DNA of 64,000 nt, taken from NCBI RefSeq assembly GCF_000814675.1, contig NZ_JWIG01000025.1, positions 186,001 through 250,000 on the forward strand, given 5' to 3'. The translations under genes were made by a program, and so were the position numbers. Below the pieces are notes generated by a model, which did no database searches, was not told where the DNA came from, and worked only from the letters and a program-made list of their open reading frames with translations. The stretch comes from Pseudoalteromonas distincta. Its GTDB lineage: Bacteria > Pseudomonadota > Gammaproteobacteria > Enterobacterales > Alteromonadaceae. This document shows positions 54,924 through 63,886 of this stretch, piece after piece (the stretch's first letter is position 1; each line of letters begins with the position of its first letter).

Positions 54924-56743
54924 GATACGACTACCTCTCTAAACATACCGGCATCCATATGGAATAATAAATGGCAATGCCAAGCCCAGCGACCTACATC
55001 GTGAGGGGTGGTTAAAAAGCTGATTCTTTGTGCGGGTTGAACAGGTATCGTATGACGTCGCACTTGCACATCACCTTGCTCGTTTTCTAAATCACTCCAC
55101 ATACCATGCAAATGCATAGGGTGCGTCATCATGGTATCGTTTTGTAAAATAACTCTTAAACGTTGGTTATGCTTCATATGCACTGGCGTGCTTTTACCAA
55201 ATTCTAAGCCATCAAATGACCAGCTATAACGCTCCATGTTTCCGGTTAAATGCAGCTCAATTTCAGCTTCTGGCTCTTGCTGGTTAGTGATCCCTTCAAG
55301 TGAGTGTAAATCTGCAAGTGTTAAAACACGACGACCATTTTTACGTAAACCAATACCAGGATCATCAAGATTTGTTCTAGGCATATCAACGCGCATATCA
55401 ACTGAAGCTCCATACTCCGTTTTTGCATGACGCACTTTAGAGCTGGCAACCGCTAATGGGTTTTCAGACATACCATGTTTGCTATGATCCATCGCCATTG
55501 CACCGTGGCCCATAGCGCTATGATCCATTTCTTTAGAGTTCATACCTGACATGCCTGCCATACCAGCCATTGCAGAGTGCTCACCGCCGTGGGTCATATT
55601 GCCCATCATATCGGTCATCGTTAACCATTCAACAGGGTCAAGTGCAGGTACTGGCGCATCAATATTAGGCGAGCTTGATAAAGTTCCTTTTGCGTAACCA
55701 GAGCGATCCATACTTTGAGCAAAAATCGTATAGGCATCATTTTTAGGCTCAACAATTACGTCGTAGGTTTCACCAGGGCCGAATCTAAATTCATCAACTG
55801 TCACTGGTTCAACGTTTTGCCCATCTGCTTGTACAACCGTTAGTTTTAACTCGGGGATACGCACGTCAAAAAAGCTATTACTAGAGCCATTAATAAACCT
55901 TAACCTAAGCTTTTCACCGACTTTAAATAATCCACGCCAGTTTGCCATTGGAGTACTACCGTTCATTAAAAAAGTCATTGCTGATGCAGATAAATCAGCT
56001 AAATCTGTAGGATTCATTCGCATCTGATTCCACATTTTTCGGCGCTGTAGAGCATTTGAAATACTGCTGCTTGAAACGTCATCGAAAAACTCTGGGACAG
56101 TGGGTTGATTGAAATTAAATACATCACTCTGTACTTTTAATTTACGGAACAGCGCCATTGGGTCATCATCAGTCCAATCAGATAATTGAATAACATGCTC
56201 GTTATCTGCACTAATAATATCGTTTTCTCGCGGTTCAATAATTAATGCACCGTACATGCCTGTCATTTCTTGAAAGCCACTATGTGAGTGATACCAATAT
56301 GTACCGCTTTGTTGCAGTTTAAATTTATAAACAAAGGTTTCGCCCGGCATAATGCCTTTAAAGCTGATACCTGGTACGCCATCCATTTGATACGGTAAAA
56401 TAATGCCATGCCAATGAATTGAACTCGGTACTGATAACTTATTTGTTACTCTAATAGTAACGTCATCGCCTTCTTTGAGGCGCAAGGTAGGAGCGGGTAT
56501 AGATCCATTGATAGTTGTCGCCATACGTACTACGCCAGTAAAGTTAACCGGCGATTCATCTATAACCAGATCAATTACTTCGCCGCTAAGTTCGGGCACA
56601 GTGCCTGTTATTGTTCCTGCTACTAAAGATGATGCAGCATGTAATACACTCGGAAAAGCAGCAAGTACACCTCCTGCAATTAAGCCTTGAACAAATCGTC
56701 TTCGTGGTGTGCTAACCTGTTGTGATGACTTTTTAAACCCCAT
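54920..56743 (-). CDS. copA: Multicopper oxidase CopA (periplasmic, Tat-exported)
   Basis: 607 residues. A twin-arginine signal (PRRRFVQGLIAGG, about 13-25) is followed by three cupredoxin domains. The copper ligands are in HWHGI, WYHSHSGFQE, HPMHLHGMWSD and the T1/T2/T3 block HCHLLFHMDAGM near the C-terminus. A Met/His-rich loop (MDHSAMGHGAMAMDHSKHGM, about 405-425) is typical of CopA/PcoA. It probably oxidises Cu(I) in the periplasm. It is the first gene of the cop operon, divergent from copRS. Confidence 0.95.
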   Translation of the reverse strand: MGFKKSSQQVSTPRRRFVQGLIAGGVLAAFPSVLHAASSLVAGTITGTVPELSGEVIDLVIDESPVNFTGVVRMATTINGSIPAPTLRLKEGDDVTIRVTNKLSVPSSIHWHGIILPYQMDGVPGISFKGIMPGETFVYKFKLQQSGTYWYHSHSGFQEMTGMYGALIIEPRENDIISADNEHVIQLSDWTDDDPMALFRKLKVQSDVFNFNQPTVPEFFDDVSSSSISNALQRRKMWNQMRMNPTDLADLSASAMTFLMNGSTPMANWRGLFKVGEKLRLRFINGSSNSFFDVRIPELKLTVVQADGQNVEPVTVDEFRFGPGETYDVIVEPKNDAYTIFAQSMDRSGYAKGTLSSSPNIDAPVPALDPVEWLTMTDMMGNMTHGGEHSAMAGMAGMSGMNSKEMDHSAMGHGAMAMDHSKHGMSENPLAVASSKVRHAKTEYGASVDMRVDMPRTNLDDPGIGLRKNGRRVLTLADLHSLEGITNQQEPEAEIELHLTGNMERYSWSFDGLEFGKSTPVHMKHNQRLRVILQNDTMMTHPMHLHGMWSDLENEQGDVQVRRHTIPVQPAQRISFLTTPHDVGRWAWHCHLLFHMDAGMFREVVVS

Positions 56744-56813
56744 TTCCTTACTCCTTCATAGCAGAATATGTATTGAGTATAGAAAATAGACCTGTCTTCA
56801 ACATGACGCGAAC

Positions 56814-56829
56814 ATTACAAAGTTGTAAT
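56814..56829. promoter_or_regulatory. CopR/CusR-type operator
   Basis: ATTACAAAGTTGTAAT is a perfect inverted repeat (7-bp arms, 2-bp centre) in the copA-copR divergent region. It matches the form of cop/cus boxes bound by the copper-responsive regulator. Confidence 0.75.
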
Positions 56830-56909
56830 CTTGGTGTCATGTTGCTGTAGTGACAGATACTGCATAATATTTGCAGAGGTAGTTGTTAGGACTTTAATGA
56901 AGGAATTGT

Positions 56910-57596
56910 ATGCGCTTATTAGTTGTTGAAGATGAAGCAAAAACGGGAGATTATTTAAAACAGGGACTAAGTGAAGCTGGTTTTCAGGTTTCTTTGGCGC
57001 GCAATGGTCTTGACGGTCATCACCTAGCAATGACCGAATTATTTGATGTAATAATACTTGATGTCATGTTACCTGACGTATCCGGTTGGAAAATTTTACA
57101 GTCGCTACGTGAAGCAGATAACAAAACCCCAGTACTATTTTTATCTGCTCGCGATAGCATAGACGATAGAGTAAAGGGGCTCGAACTTGGTGCTGATGAC
57201 TATTTAATAAAGCCTTTTGCTTTTGCTGAAGTTTTAGCAAGAGTACGCACTCTTATTCGCCGTGGTGCAGTACAAACAGTTGACGATATACTGATCGTTG
57301 CTGATTTAGAAATGGATATTCCAAAGCGAAAAATACAACGTGCAGGCAAGCGTATTTTATTGAGTAATAAAGAGTTTAGCTTACTTGAACTATTGTTACG
57401 GCGCGAAGGTGAAGTACTGCCACGTTCGTTAATTGCTTCTCAAGTATGGGATATGAATTTTGATAGCGACACCAATGTGATTGATGTTGCCATTCGTAGG
57501 CTAAGAGCAAAAGTTGATGATGACTTTACTATTAAATTAATTCATACAGTTCGCGGTATGGGCTATAAATTAGAGGTTGAAACTGATGGCTATTAA
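56910..57596 (+). CDS. copR: Copper-responsive OmpR-family response regulator
   Basis: 228 residues. The receiver domain has [12 protein letters not shown] and the phosphoacceptor Asp in [13 protein letters not shown] (about D51), with the Lys in LIKPFAF. The C-terminal winged helix contains [20 protein letters not shown] and [14 protein letters not shown]. It is very similar in layout to CusR/CopR. Divergent from copA, with an operator between them. It overlaps the sensor gene by 11 bp. Confidence 0.93.
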   Translation: MRLLVVEDEAKTGDYLKQGLSEAGFQVSLARNGLDGHHLAMTELFDVIILDVMLPDVSGWKILQSLREADNKTPVLFLSARDSIDDRVKGLELGADDYLIKPFAFAEVLARVRTLIRRGAVQTVDDILIVADLEMDIPKRKIQRAGKRILLSNKEFSLLELLLRREGEVLPRSLIASQVWDMNFDSDTNVIDVAIRRLRAKVDDDFTIKLIHTVRGMGYKLEVETDGY

Positions 57597-58983
57597 GTCA
57601 CGGCCTTTATCACTTACGATGCGTGTTGTGTTGTTTGTGGCTGTAACCGTTATTGCGTGCTTAACTTTAGTTGCCACCTTAATAAATAGTTCGATAAAAC
57701 ATCATTTTTTCCAGCAAGATAGTAGTGAACTGCATGTTATTAATCAATCTATTGAATTAGTTTTAAGACAACACTATAAATCAAACCTGAAATTTAAAAA
57801 TGAATTATCTAACGCTGTAGCGGGTCATCACGGTGTTTACTATCAGGTAAATACCGCAAAAGGAGATCTCATTTTTCAAAGCTCTGAACGAGATTTTAGT
57901 GATTTTGTAATGAGTGCTAAGGCTTCAACTGGCTTTAACCGTAACAACATTACCTCATGGCAAAATGATACCCACACCTACCGAGCTCTGGTGAGTAATT
58001 TAAGTACTGAGCAACAGCAATACAAAATTACTACAGCGATAGACATGAGCTTTCATTTACACTTTCTCAATCAATTTCAACAAAGCCTTTGGGCCATTAT
58101 GTTTGGCTCAGCGGTACTCATTTCATTGGTGGCTTGGTTTGCTGTACATCAAGGATTAAACCCTTTACGAGGTTTAAGTCAGAAAATACACGATATCCAA
58201 ACTAATAAAATGGATGTAAGGCTCGATGAAAATAAAGTGCCTATTGAGCTTGTTAATATGGTGCAGTCGTTTAACTCAATGCTCGACAGGCTCCAGGGTG
58301 AATTTATTCGCTTATCAAATTTTTCTAGTGATATTGCTCATGAACTACGAACTCCACTAACGAATATAATTACTCAAACACAGGTTGGATTATCTAAAAA
58401 AAGGCAGTTGGAAGAGTATCAAGAATTATTATTTTCTAACTTAGAAGAACTCGAGCGATTAACGAAAATGGTTAGTGATATGCTTTGGCTCGCCAAAACT
58501 CAAAACGGGCTAATTAAACCAGTTCAAAACACTCTAAAAAGCCATGATGAAATTGAAGTGTTATTTGAGTATTTTGACGCTTTGGCTGAAGACTCATTGA
58601 TTGCATTTAATAAAAAAGGTCAAAACCTTTGTTTTTATTGTGACAAATTACACTTTCGTCAATTATTATCAAACTTACTATCCAATGCAATTAGGTACGC
58701 TCCAAAAGGCTCATCAATCACTGTAAACAGTGAAATGACCACCGCTGAAAAAATATGCATTTCAGTGATTAATACAGGGGAGAGAATACCTTCTGAGCAT
58801 TTACCTTATTTATTTGACCGCTTTTATCGACCTGATAAGTCGCGGCAACGACACAGTGACGGAGCAGGTTTAGGGCTTGCAATAGTTAAAGCTCTAGCGC
58901 AAGCAAACGGTGGAGATATAGAGGTCAGTTCAAATAATCAAACTACCAGCTTTAAAGTTTATTTAAATTTAGTTAAAAGCTAA
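57586..58983 (+). CDS. copS: Copper-sensing histidine kinase
   Basis: 465 residues from the ATG at 57586, inside the end of copR. Two transmembrane helices (about 10-30 and 160-182) flank a periplasmic sensor loop. HAMP (about 185-235), the phosphorylated His in [11 protein letters not shown] (about 254), the N box ([13 protein letters not shown]) and the [12 protein letters not shown]-lid motif are present. The heavy-metal sensor kinase layout is complete. The pair copRS should activate copA when copper rises. Confidence 0.92.
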   Translation: MAIKSRPLSLTMRVVLFVAVTVIACLTLVATLINSSIKHHFFQQDSSELHVINQSIELVLRQHYKSNLKFKNELSNAVAGHHGVYYQVNTAKGDLIFQSSERDFSDFVMSAKASTGFNRNNITSWQNDTHTYRALVSNLSTEQQQYKITTAIDMSFHLHFLNQFQQSLWAIMFGSAVLISLVAWFAVHQGLNPLRGLSQKIHDIQTNKMDVRLDENKVPIELVNMVQSFNSMLDRLQGEFIRLSNFSSDIAHELRTPLTNIITQTQVGLSKKRQLEEYQELLFSNLEELERLTKMVSDMLWLAKTQNGLIKPVQNTLKSHDEIEVLFEYFDALAEDSLIAFNKKGQNLCFYCDKLHFRQLLSNLLSNAIRYAPKGSSITVNSEMTTAEKICISVINTGERIPSEHLPYLFDRFYRPDKSRQRHSDGAGLGLAIVKALAQANGGDIEVSSNNQTTSFKVYLNLVKS

Positions 58984-59061
58984 TTATTAAAACCAATAAC
59001 TCAATGTTTGCTTGTAGCTCTTTGGCGAAGTTCAGCTAAGTGCCAATTGCGGACATTGATA

Positions 59062-59161
59062 ACGCCCGCCTAATACGCCTTGCACTGGCGGGCTTTTTGC
59101 GTTGTTTGCTAAAAGTGCGGCAGCTGGCAATGTCGGATTTAGATGCTTGTTAGCAATACAT
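59062..59161 (-). repeat. attC-like site, also terminator-like for copS
   Basis: GCCCGCC (59064-59070) pairs with GGCGGGC (59086-59092), followed on the plus strand by TTTTT, so it can end copRS transcription. On the minus strand GCTAACAAGC ... GTATTAGGCGGGCGTTAT is strongly reminiscent of the right end of Vibrio cassette attC sites. A second pair GACATTG/CAATGTC surrounds it. Confidence 0.45.
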
Positions 59162-59171
59162 TCTGTTGCGG

Positions 59172-59369
59172 CTAACCTGTCACCTTGGACAAGAACATGA
59201 AAAAGCCACCCAGCAAAATAATTGCAATAATGACTATAGCTGTGAGCGTCTTCGACTGAAACATTGATTCAATTAAACCGACTTCAGTTTGCATTTTAAT
59301 TAGTTCTTTTGGCTCAATACCTTTTTTAATGCGAGGGTTATTTGTTTCATTATTCATTGGCAACTCCAT
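59172..59369 (-). CDS. Small single-helix membrane protein (65 aa, cassette-like)
   Basis: 65 residues, hydrophilic N-terminal 40 residues (PRIKKGIEPKELIKMQTEVG), then one transmembrane helix (about 44-62). The start could be the second ATG four codons in. No family is recognised. It is flanked on both sides by attC-like inverted repeats, so it looks like a gene cassette in the same orientation as the two at 48815-49759. Confidence 0.5.
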   Translation of the reverse strand: MELPMNNETNNPRIKKGIEPKELIKMQTEVGLIESMFQSKTLTAIVIIAIILLGGFFMFLSKVTG

Positions 59370-59390
59370 ATGCGAAATATTCGTGTATTA

Positions 59391-59460
59391 CTAACAGCTT
59401 ATTAAACACCATTTTGGTGGCATATAACACACCAAAACGGCGTTTAATAATGTTATTGGA
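59391..59460. repeat. Long imperfect palindrome, attC-like
   Basis: CTAACAGCTTATTAAACACC at the left and the reverse complement of the right side (CAATAACATTATTAAACGCC) match well, with inner arms TTTTGGTG/CACCAAAA. A few unpaired bases sit on one arm, as in the folded bottom strand of attC sites. Confidence 0.5.
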
Positions 59461-59802
59461 CAAAATTTATTCCTACTCAAAGAAGAGAAATAAATTTAAC
59501 TTTTTCAGTGTCCGGTTTTCGCTCTTTTGAGGCATTCGCCTCAACACGTTTTGGGGCAGAAACGAGTTACGCTTTAATGCCCGCTCATGGCACTTAGGCG
59601 AACTTCGGCAAAGAGCGAGAAGCAGACGGTCATCTTTTTATATCAAATGCATTTAAGATTTCCTGACTTGAATTAACTGTTGTATTGTAAATAGTAATTT
59701 TGCTTCTGTATAAGGAGCGATATAAGTATCGTGAGATAAGGTTTACTTAGCTACTTTTTGTTAATGTAAATAAGGTAATAATTAATTTTTAAGGTTGAAG
59801 TA
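59461..59802. other. Intergenic, no gene seen
   Basis: It contains the hairpin TGAGGCATTCGCCTCA (about 59528-59543) and cassette-end-like fragments (GGCACTTAGGCGAACTTCGG). The right part is AT-rich and is the likely promoter region of the next gene. Confidence 0.45.
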
Positions 59803-60525
59803 ATGGAATATAACAATCTATCCAAGCTTGTAAAAAAAGTTCTCAAAACAGATCAAAGTGGTAATACAACAATGCCCTCAAGACGCGAAATGACAAGCAA
59901 AATTTTTGCGTTTATTATGCTTATTCCTGGAATTACTAGCATTGTGATGACAGTAACAAGCGAAGGAGGGGAAAGTATTTTCTTCGCTATTTCTGCAAGC
60001 TTCTTTTTAAGTATATCAATATTGCTTTTTGGTCGAAAGAGCCGCTTAGAGTTTAACGGGACAGAAAAACAGCTTAATTTAAAAACCGCATTATGGGGTT
60101 ACTTTCAAAGAAGTAAAATTGTTGTACCGTTTGATACACTATCATTTGAATTAAGTAGTATAGGCGCGCAAGGCCCTTATCAAATTAAGTTTGTTGATCA
60201 GTTATATGAATTTAAACAGTATACAGATGCTAAGATGTTCATTTCGTTTTTATATACGAAATATAATACTACTGCAGTTGAAACCATATCGGATTGGCCT
60301 AATAAAACACCGATAAGGTTTGCTCAAAGTGAATTATATAACTCACCTCAAGTTACTCATGATACTAAAAAAGCTAATTCAAACTCTCACCTGGAAGATG
60401 AAGATTTTAATAGTGAAGATCTTGTTTTCATTGAAATATGGGATCGCAAATCGCTAATAAAACTATCCCTGCCATTTTTTGTTTTTACAGCCATTGCCGG
60501 CTTAGTTAAATACGGAGTGCTGTAA
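59803..60525 (+). CDS. Unknown membrane protein (240 aa)
   Basis: 240 residues with two transmembrane segments near 32-70 and another at the C-terminus (about 220-237). The middle part (about 75-150: SRLEFNGTEKQLNLKTALWG, VPFDTLSFELSSIG) is beta-rich and resembles a membrane-associated PH-like domain, but this is not secure. The stop overlaps the next start (TAATG), so they form an operon. Confidence 0.55.
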   Translation: MEYNNLSKLVKKVLKTDQSGNTTMPSRREMTSKIFAFIMLIPGITSIVMTVTSEGGESIFFAISASFFLSISILLFGRKSRLEFNGTEKQLNLKTALWGYFQRSKIVVPFDTLSFELSSIGAQGPYQIKFVDQLYEFKQYTDAKMFISFLYTKYNTTAVETISDWPNKTPIRFAQSELYNSPQVTHDTKKANSNSHLEDEDFNSEDLVFIEIWDRKSLIKLSLPFFVFTAIAGLVKYGVL

Positions 60526-61007
60526 TGTATTTTAAAGAACTATCTAGTGAGCTAGCTATTTATCGACAACCGAGGTTAACTAGATTATTGCTAGTTTTGT
60601 TGTGTGGTTTCTTTTTATTTATCGGGCTAATTAATGTGTTTAATTCTGATGAAGCAAAATCATTACCGATATGGGTATCTGGGTTTATATGCTGGCTAGG
60701 GTGGAGTGGTTCGTTTGGTGGCTATGTATGTCGTTTTGATCTCGCAAAACAAACCTTGGAATTAAAGTCGAGTAGTTTATATACTATTTTTAAACGTGTT
60801 TATAAATTATCAGATATTAAAGGTTTTAAAGCTATACCTAGAAAAGGCTACACACATGACTATAGATTATATGCAGTGTTAACTGATAATACTCATATTG
60901 CTTTCGCAAACTACAAAGGACGAGGGTTTGCAGTTAAGGAGTGTATAAAAATGGCTGAATTTGTCAGTAAGCCTTATCAAATCAATATTGATACAGCTTC
61001 ATTATGA
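60525..61007 (+). CDS. Unknown membrane protein (160 aa), partner of the previous gene
   Basis: 160 residues. It has two transmembrane segments (about 18-38 and 48-68) and then a beta-rich region (about 70-150: CRFDLAKQTLELKSSSLYTI, YRLYAVLTDNTHIAF). This is the same organisation as the preceding protein, so the two may be related. Translationally coupled through TAATG. Function unknown. Confidence 0.55.
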   Translation: MYFKELSSELAIYRQPRLTRLLLVLLCGFFLFIGLINVFNSDEAKSLPIWVSGFICWLGWSGSFGGYVCRFDLAKQTLELKSSSLYTIFKRVYKLSDIKGFKAIPRKGYTHDYRLYAVLTDNTHIAFANYKGRGFAVKECIKMAEFVSKPYQINIDTASL

Positions 61008-61050
61008 TTTTCTTAGAACAAAGTAGCGTGGATTAACATTTTTTTAGAAA

Positions 61051-61085
61051 CCAATGCCAGACGCTTACTTCAGGTCTGGCATTGG
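61051..61085. terminator. Perfect 12-bp hairpin, bidirectional terminator
   Basis: CCAATGCCAGAC (61051-61062) pairs perfectly with GTCTGGCATTGG (61074-61085). It lies between convergent genes. A T-run is present on the left (TTTTTTT at about 61039), which serves minus-strand transcripts as A residues less well, so its strength is uncertain. Confidence 0.6.
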
Positions 61086-61092
61086 TTCAAAC

Positions 61093-61716
61093 TTAAGCAT
61101 CGATCTGTTCTGATACTTCTAACGCATCATCAACTTCTATTCCCAAGTACCTGACAGTGCTTTCTAGTTTTCTATGGCCAAGTAGAAGCTGACAGGCTCT
61201 TAAATTTTTAGTTTTTTTGTAAATTAGTGATGGTTTAGTACGTCTCATAGAATGAGTGCCATATTGAGTCTTATCTAACCCAATTGAAGTGACCCAAGAA
61301 TCAACTATACGTCCATATTGACGGGTTGAAAGGTGTTCTGAGGAATGAATTCGTGACTTAAACAAGTAATCATAAGAGTTGAGAGTAAATTGCTCTATGA
61401 GCGCCACAATTGATTTCCTTGTATTCCCAGTAATTTCAAATTGGACGGGCATACCAGTCTTTTTTTGAACGACTATTGCCCTTGATTGAATTGTTTTACC
61501 ATGTGCGATGTCGTTAACTTTTAGTGAAACTAAATCACACCCTCTTAGTTTGCTATCTATGGCTAGGTTAAATAGTGCTAGATCTCTTATTTTATGAAAA
61601 AGTTCTAGTCGTATTCGGATAGCCCATATTTGCTGTAATTTCAGAGGTAACTTTTGTCCTACAAGCTTATTTTTATTCCAAGGCTCTTTAGGCTGATATA
61701 TTGTTAACTGGTGCAT
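61093..61716 (-). CDS. Small tyrosine recombinase/integrase
   Basis: 207 residues, essentially only the catalytic domain. The active-site series is present: Arg in SKLRGCDLVSL (about 58), Lys after VVQKKTG, HSMRRTK, a second basic motif LLGHRKLES and the nucleophile Tyr in TVRYLG (about 191). A short N-terminal helical region replaces the usual SAM-like domain. Similar small integrases are found in mobile regions of marine gammaproteobacteria. Substrate sites unknown. Confidence 0.85.
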   Translation of the reverse strand: MHQLTIYQPKEPWNKNKLVGQKLPLKLQQIWAIRIRLELFHKIRDLALFNLAIDSKLRGCDLVSLKVNDIAHGKTIQSRAIVVQKKTGMPVQFEITGNTRKSIVALIEQFTLNSYDYLFKSRIHSSEHLSTRQYGRIVDSWVTSIGLDKTQYGTHSMRRTKPSLIYKKTKNLRACQLLLGHRKLESTVRYLGIEVDDALEVSEQIDA

Positions 61717-61844
61717 TAGTTGTACTCCGGTGTTTATGGAGTTTTAAGCTTAGCCCGCTACAAAAGAATTCGGGTATGAGCGAAAAGCAGACATTGACCG
61801 TTAATCGTTTCAACGACGGCAATTAGCCATACGTTGCATGTTTG

Positions 61845-62207
61845 CTCCCTTACTGGTTTTACGATATCCAAAACCGACATAACGACCATTAAGCAAATAC
61901 CAAAGTAAAATAGGTATGTGCTTCAATCATATAGCCAAAGAGGATAAAGCGTTAATAGCACTGCTACAGGCCCTAGAATGCTGAAGACAGCTCTGGTATG
62001 GTTTTTATTTTTGTGCCAGTTGTATAAGTTTACCAATAGTTCCAAAGATGCAAAAATAGGTAAAAGCGTATTTACAGCTATTCCTTCGAAGTGAGAGAAG
62101 AAGCCTAGTCCTAATGCCGATGCAAGTGACCTTAATGCAGGGAAGCAGGCCGTGCCGCTAGCCAAACGCCACTAGAGCCTACTCTGTCTAATATTTTATT
62201 TATCATT
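61845..62207 (-). pseudogene. merC: merC mercury transporter, broken twice
   Basis: The frame from the ATG at 62207 gives INKILDRVGSSGVW, then shifts, and the next frame continues SGTACFPALRSLASALGLGF and SHFEGIAVNTLLPIFAS, clearly MerC. The latter frame meets a TGA at 61925-61923 where Trp is expected (LYD-stop-STYLFYFGICL), after which the MerC C-terminus goes on (SVLDIVKPVRE). So there is one frameshift near 62160 and one nonsense codon. MerC is an inner-membrane Hg(II) uptake protein with a Cys pair, and one Cys (TACFP) remains. Confidence 0.8.
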
Positions 62208-62236
62208 TGAAAGTCTATTGGTTGATATTACCATCA

Positions 62237-62268
62237 TTCTAAACTCCGTATATAAGTACGGAGTCAAT
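62237..62268 (-). promoter_or_regulatory. MerR-type promoter/operator
   Basis: On the minus strand TTGACT (62268-62263) and TAGAAT (62242-62237) are separated by an overlong 20-bp spacer. The spacer is centred on the perfect dyad ACTCCGTA/TACGGAGT (62244-62251 and 62258-62265). This is the hallmark of mercury-type MerR promoters. Confidence 0.85.
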
Positions 62269-62646
62269 CATTTTAATGAATCAATTATGGGGCAATGTGT
62301 TGGATCTTCGTTTTGCATACAGGTATTTGTCATATCCACAATTACTTTCTCTAAACGTTGAAGGTCATTAATTTTGTCTCGAATGATTGCTAACTTTTGT
62401 CGGCTTAATAGCTCAACTTGAGTGCAGTTGCTGTCCATAGACATTAGCGATTTTATTTCTCTTAACGTAAAGCCGAGCGCTTTGGCTTTTGTGATAAACC
62501 TAAGTTGTCCTGCTATTGTTTCGTCATATTGTCTATAACCAGATATTGGTTTTTCAGGTTGTGTAATCAGCCCTTCTCGTTCATAAAAACGAATGGTTTC
62601 TACATTTAAATTTAATGATTGTGCTAATTTGCCAATGGTTTACATT
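62269..62646 (-). pseudogene. merR: Mercury-responsive MerR with a destroyed start
   Basis: An uninterrupted frame of about 124 codons reads TIGKLAQSLNLNVETIRFYE and so on to TNTCMQNEDPTHCPIIDSLK. Three Cys residues are spaced 35 and 9 apart, as in the Hg-binding C82/C117/C126 of Tn-type MerR. No ATG, GTG or TTG opens this frame: the candidate ATG about 62645 is followed at once by TAA or is out of frame. So the protein is probably not made, although a rare ATT start cannot be excluded. It lies just upstream of its own operator and merC. Confidence 0.75.
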
Positions 62647-62687
62647 ATTGCCTTTGTGAATACTACTAATCTAAAGTTATATTTAGT

Positions 62688-63077
62688 TTAGCTATCCAAT
62701 GATTTGATGATGCCGCACGCTTCAATTGTATTGTCTGAACCACAAGCACTTGCCATCTGTTGTAATTCAGCTTTAAGCGCCCTTAATTCTTTCATACGTT
62801 TATTCACTAGTGCAAGTTGCTGATCAATTAATGCATTAACGCTAGAGCAGCTTTCTTCTGGCTTATTTTTTAATTCGATAAGACGTTTAATATCATTGAG
62901 TGATATATCTAGGCTGCGACAATGCTTTACGAATTCCAATTGTTTAAGTGCTTTACTATCATACAGCCTGAAATTACCTTCTGAACGGTTTGGATTTAAC
63001 AGTAATCCTTCTCTTTCATAATATCTAATCGTTTGTATTGAACAGCCCGATTTTTTTGACAATTCGCCTATTTTCAT
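62688..63077 (-). CDS. CadR/PbrR-type MerR-family metal regulator
   Basis: 129 residues from the ATG at 63077 (MKIGELSKKSG). An upstream in-frame start would pass through the divergent promoter. The winged-helix domain contains CSIQTIRYYEREGLL and GNFRLYDSKALKQLEFVKHC. A dimer helix follows. Cys residues in PEESCSSV and the C-terminal MASACGSDNTIEACGI fit Cd(II)/Pb(II)-type sensors. It is divergent from the transglutaminase-like and CDF genes, with an operator between them. Confidence 0.85.
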   Translation of the reverse strand: MKIGELSKKSGCSIQTIRYYEREGLLLNPNRSEGNFRLYDSKALKQLEFVKHCRSLDISLNDIKRLIELKNKPEESCSSVNALIDQQLALVNKRMKELRALKAELQQMASACGSDNTIEACGIIKSLDS

Positions 63078-63094
63078 CAATTTCCCCCAGACAT

Positions 63095-63125
63095 TTGACT
63101 CTATAGTTACTATAGGATCTATAGT
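63095..63125 (+). promoter_or_regulatory. CadR/ZntR-type promoter
   Basis: TTGACT (63095-63100) and TATAGT (63120-63125) with a 19-bp spacer hold the perfect dyad CTATAGT/ACTATAG (63101-63107 and 63109-63115). The spacer length is diagnostic for MerR-family activation. Confidence 0.85.
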
Positions 63126-63155
63126 ATAGGTATGCAACGAAAGGGATATATAAAA

Positions 63156-63886
63156 ATGACTGAGAAATATTTAAACAATACGAATATCGTTAATTTTGAA
63201 CACAAAGATATCCAATCCCTGATCGATCAACGAGGGTGGAAAAATTTGGATAATTTCAACAAAATTGGTGCCGCTTATCAGTTTGTAAAAGATGAAATAA
63301 TGTTTGGCTATAACAAGAGTGATGATATTTCAGCAAGCGATGTGCTAGCAGATGGTTATGGACAATGTAATACTAAGGGTAATCTGTTAATGGCACTATT
63401 GCGTGGACTAGGTATCCAGTGTCGTTTCCAAGGTTTTACCATTGATCAGCAACTATAAAAAGGTGCTATCCTAAGCTTGTATTTTGGTTAGCACCTAAAT
63501 ACATCATTCATAGTTGGGTAGAAGTTTACTTTGAAGGGCGTTGGATAAACTTAGAGGGCTTTATATTGGATGAGCAATACTTAAGCTCACTACAGCAGAA
63601 ATTTAGCCAAGCAAAAGATGAGTTTTGTGGTTATGGTGTTGCAACAAAGTGCTTATCTTCACCCGGTACGGATTGGCGTGGAGAGGATACCTATATTCAA
63701 AAAGAAGGTATTCATGACGACTTTGGGCTTTATGATTCACCAGATAAGTTCTATCTCGAAAAAGGTACTAATCTATCAGGTGTAAAACGTTGGTTGTATC
63801 AACGAGTGATCCGACATTTGATTAATATGAATGTATCAAAAATAAGAAATAAAAAAGTACTGGAGGTACAAAATGCACAACCATAG
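63156..63886 (+). pseudogene. Transglutaminase-like protein, broken by a stop and a frameshift
   Basis: The first part (ATG 63156, stop 63458) has the Cys-containing GYGQCNTKGNLLMALLRGLG of transglutaminase-like cysteine peptidases. After the TAA (where Gln is likely) the frame continues KGAILSLYF. Then a one-base loss near 63490 shifts to LAPKYIIHSWVEVYFEGRWI, with the catalytic His in HSWVEV, and on to the C-terminus at 63886. Read together it is a protein of about 240 residues. Intact homologues next to CDF genes exist, as I recall, but I cannot verify that here. Confidence 0.75.

Noticed and set aside
59342-59530. A 62-codon plus-strand frame
   Set aside because: It overlaps the start region of the 65-aa membrane protein and the long attC-like palindrome. 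No ribosome binding site.
63132-63155. Upstream ATG for the transglutaminase-like gene at 63132
   Set aside because: It sits only a few bases after the predicted -10 element of the MerR-type promoter. The ATG at 63156 has an AAAGGG ribosome binding site and gives a normal N-terminus.
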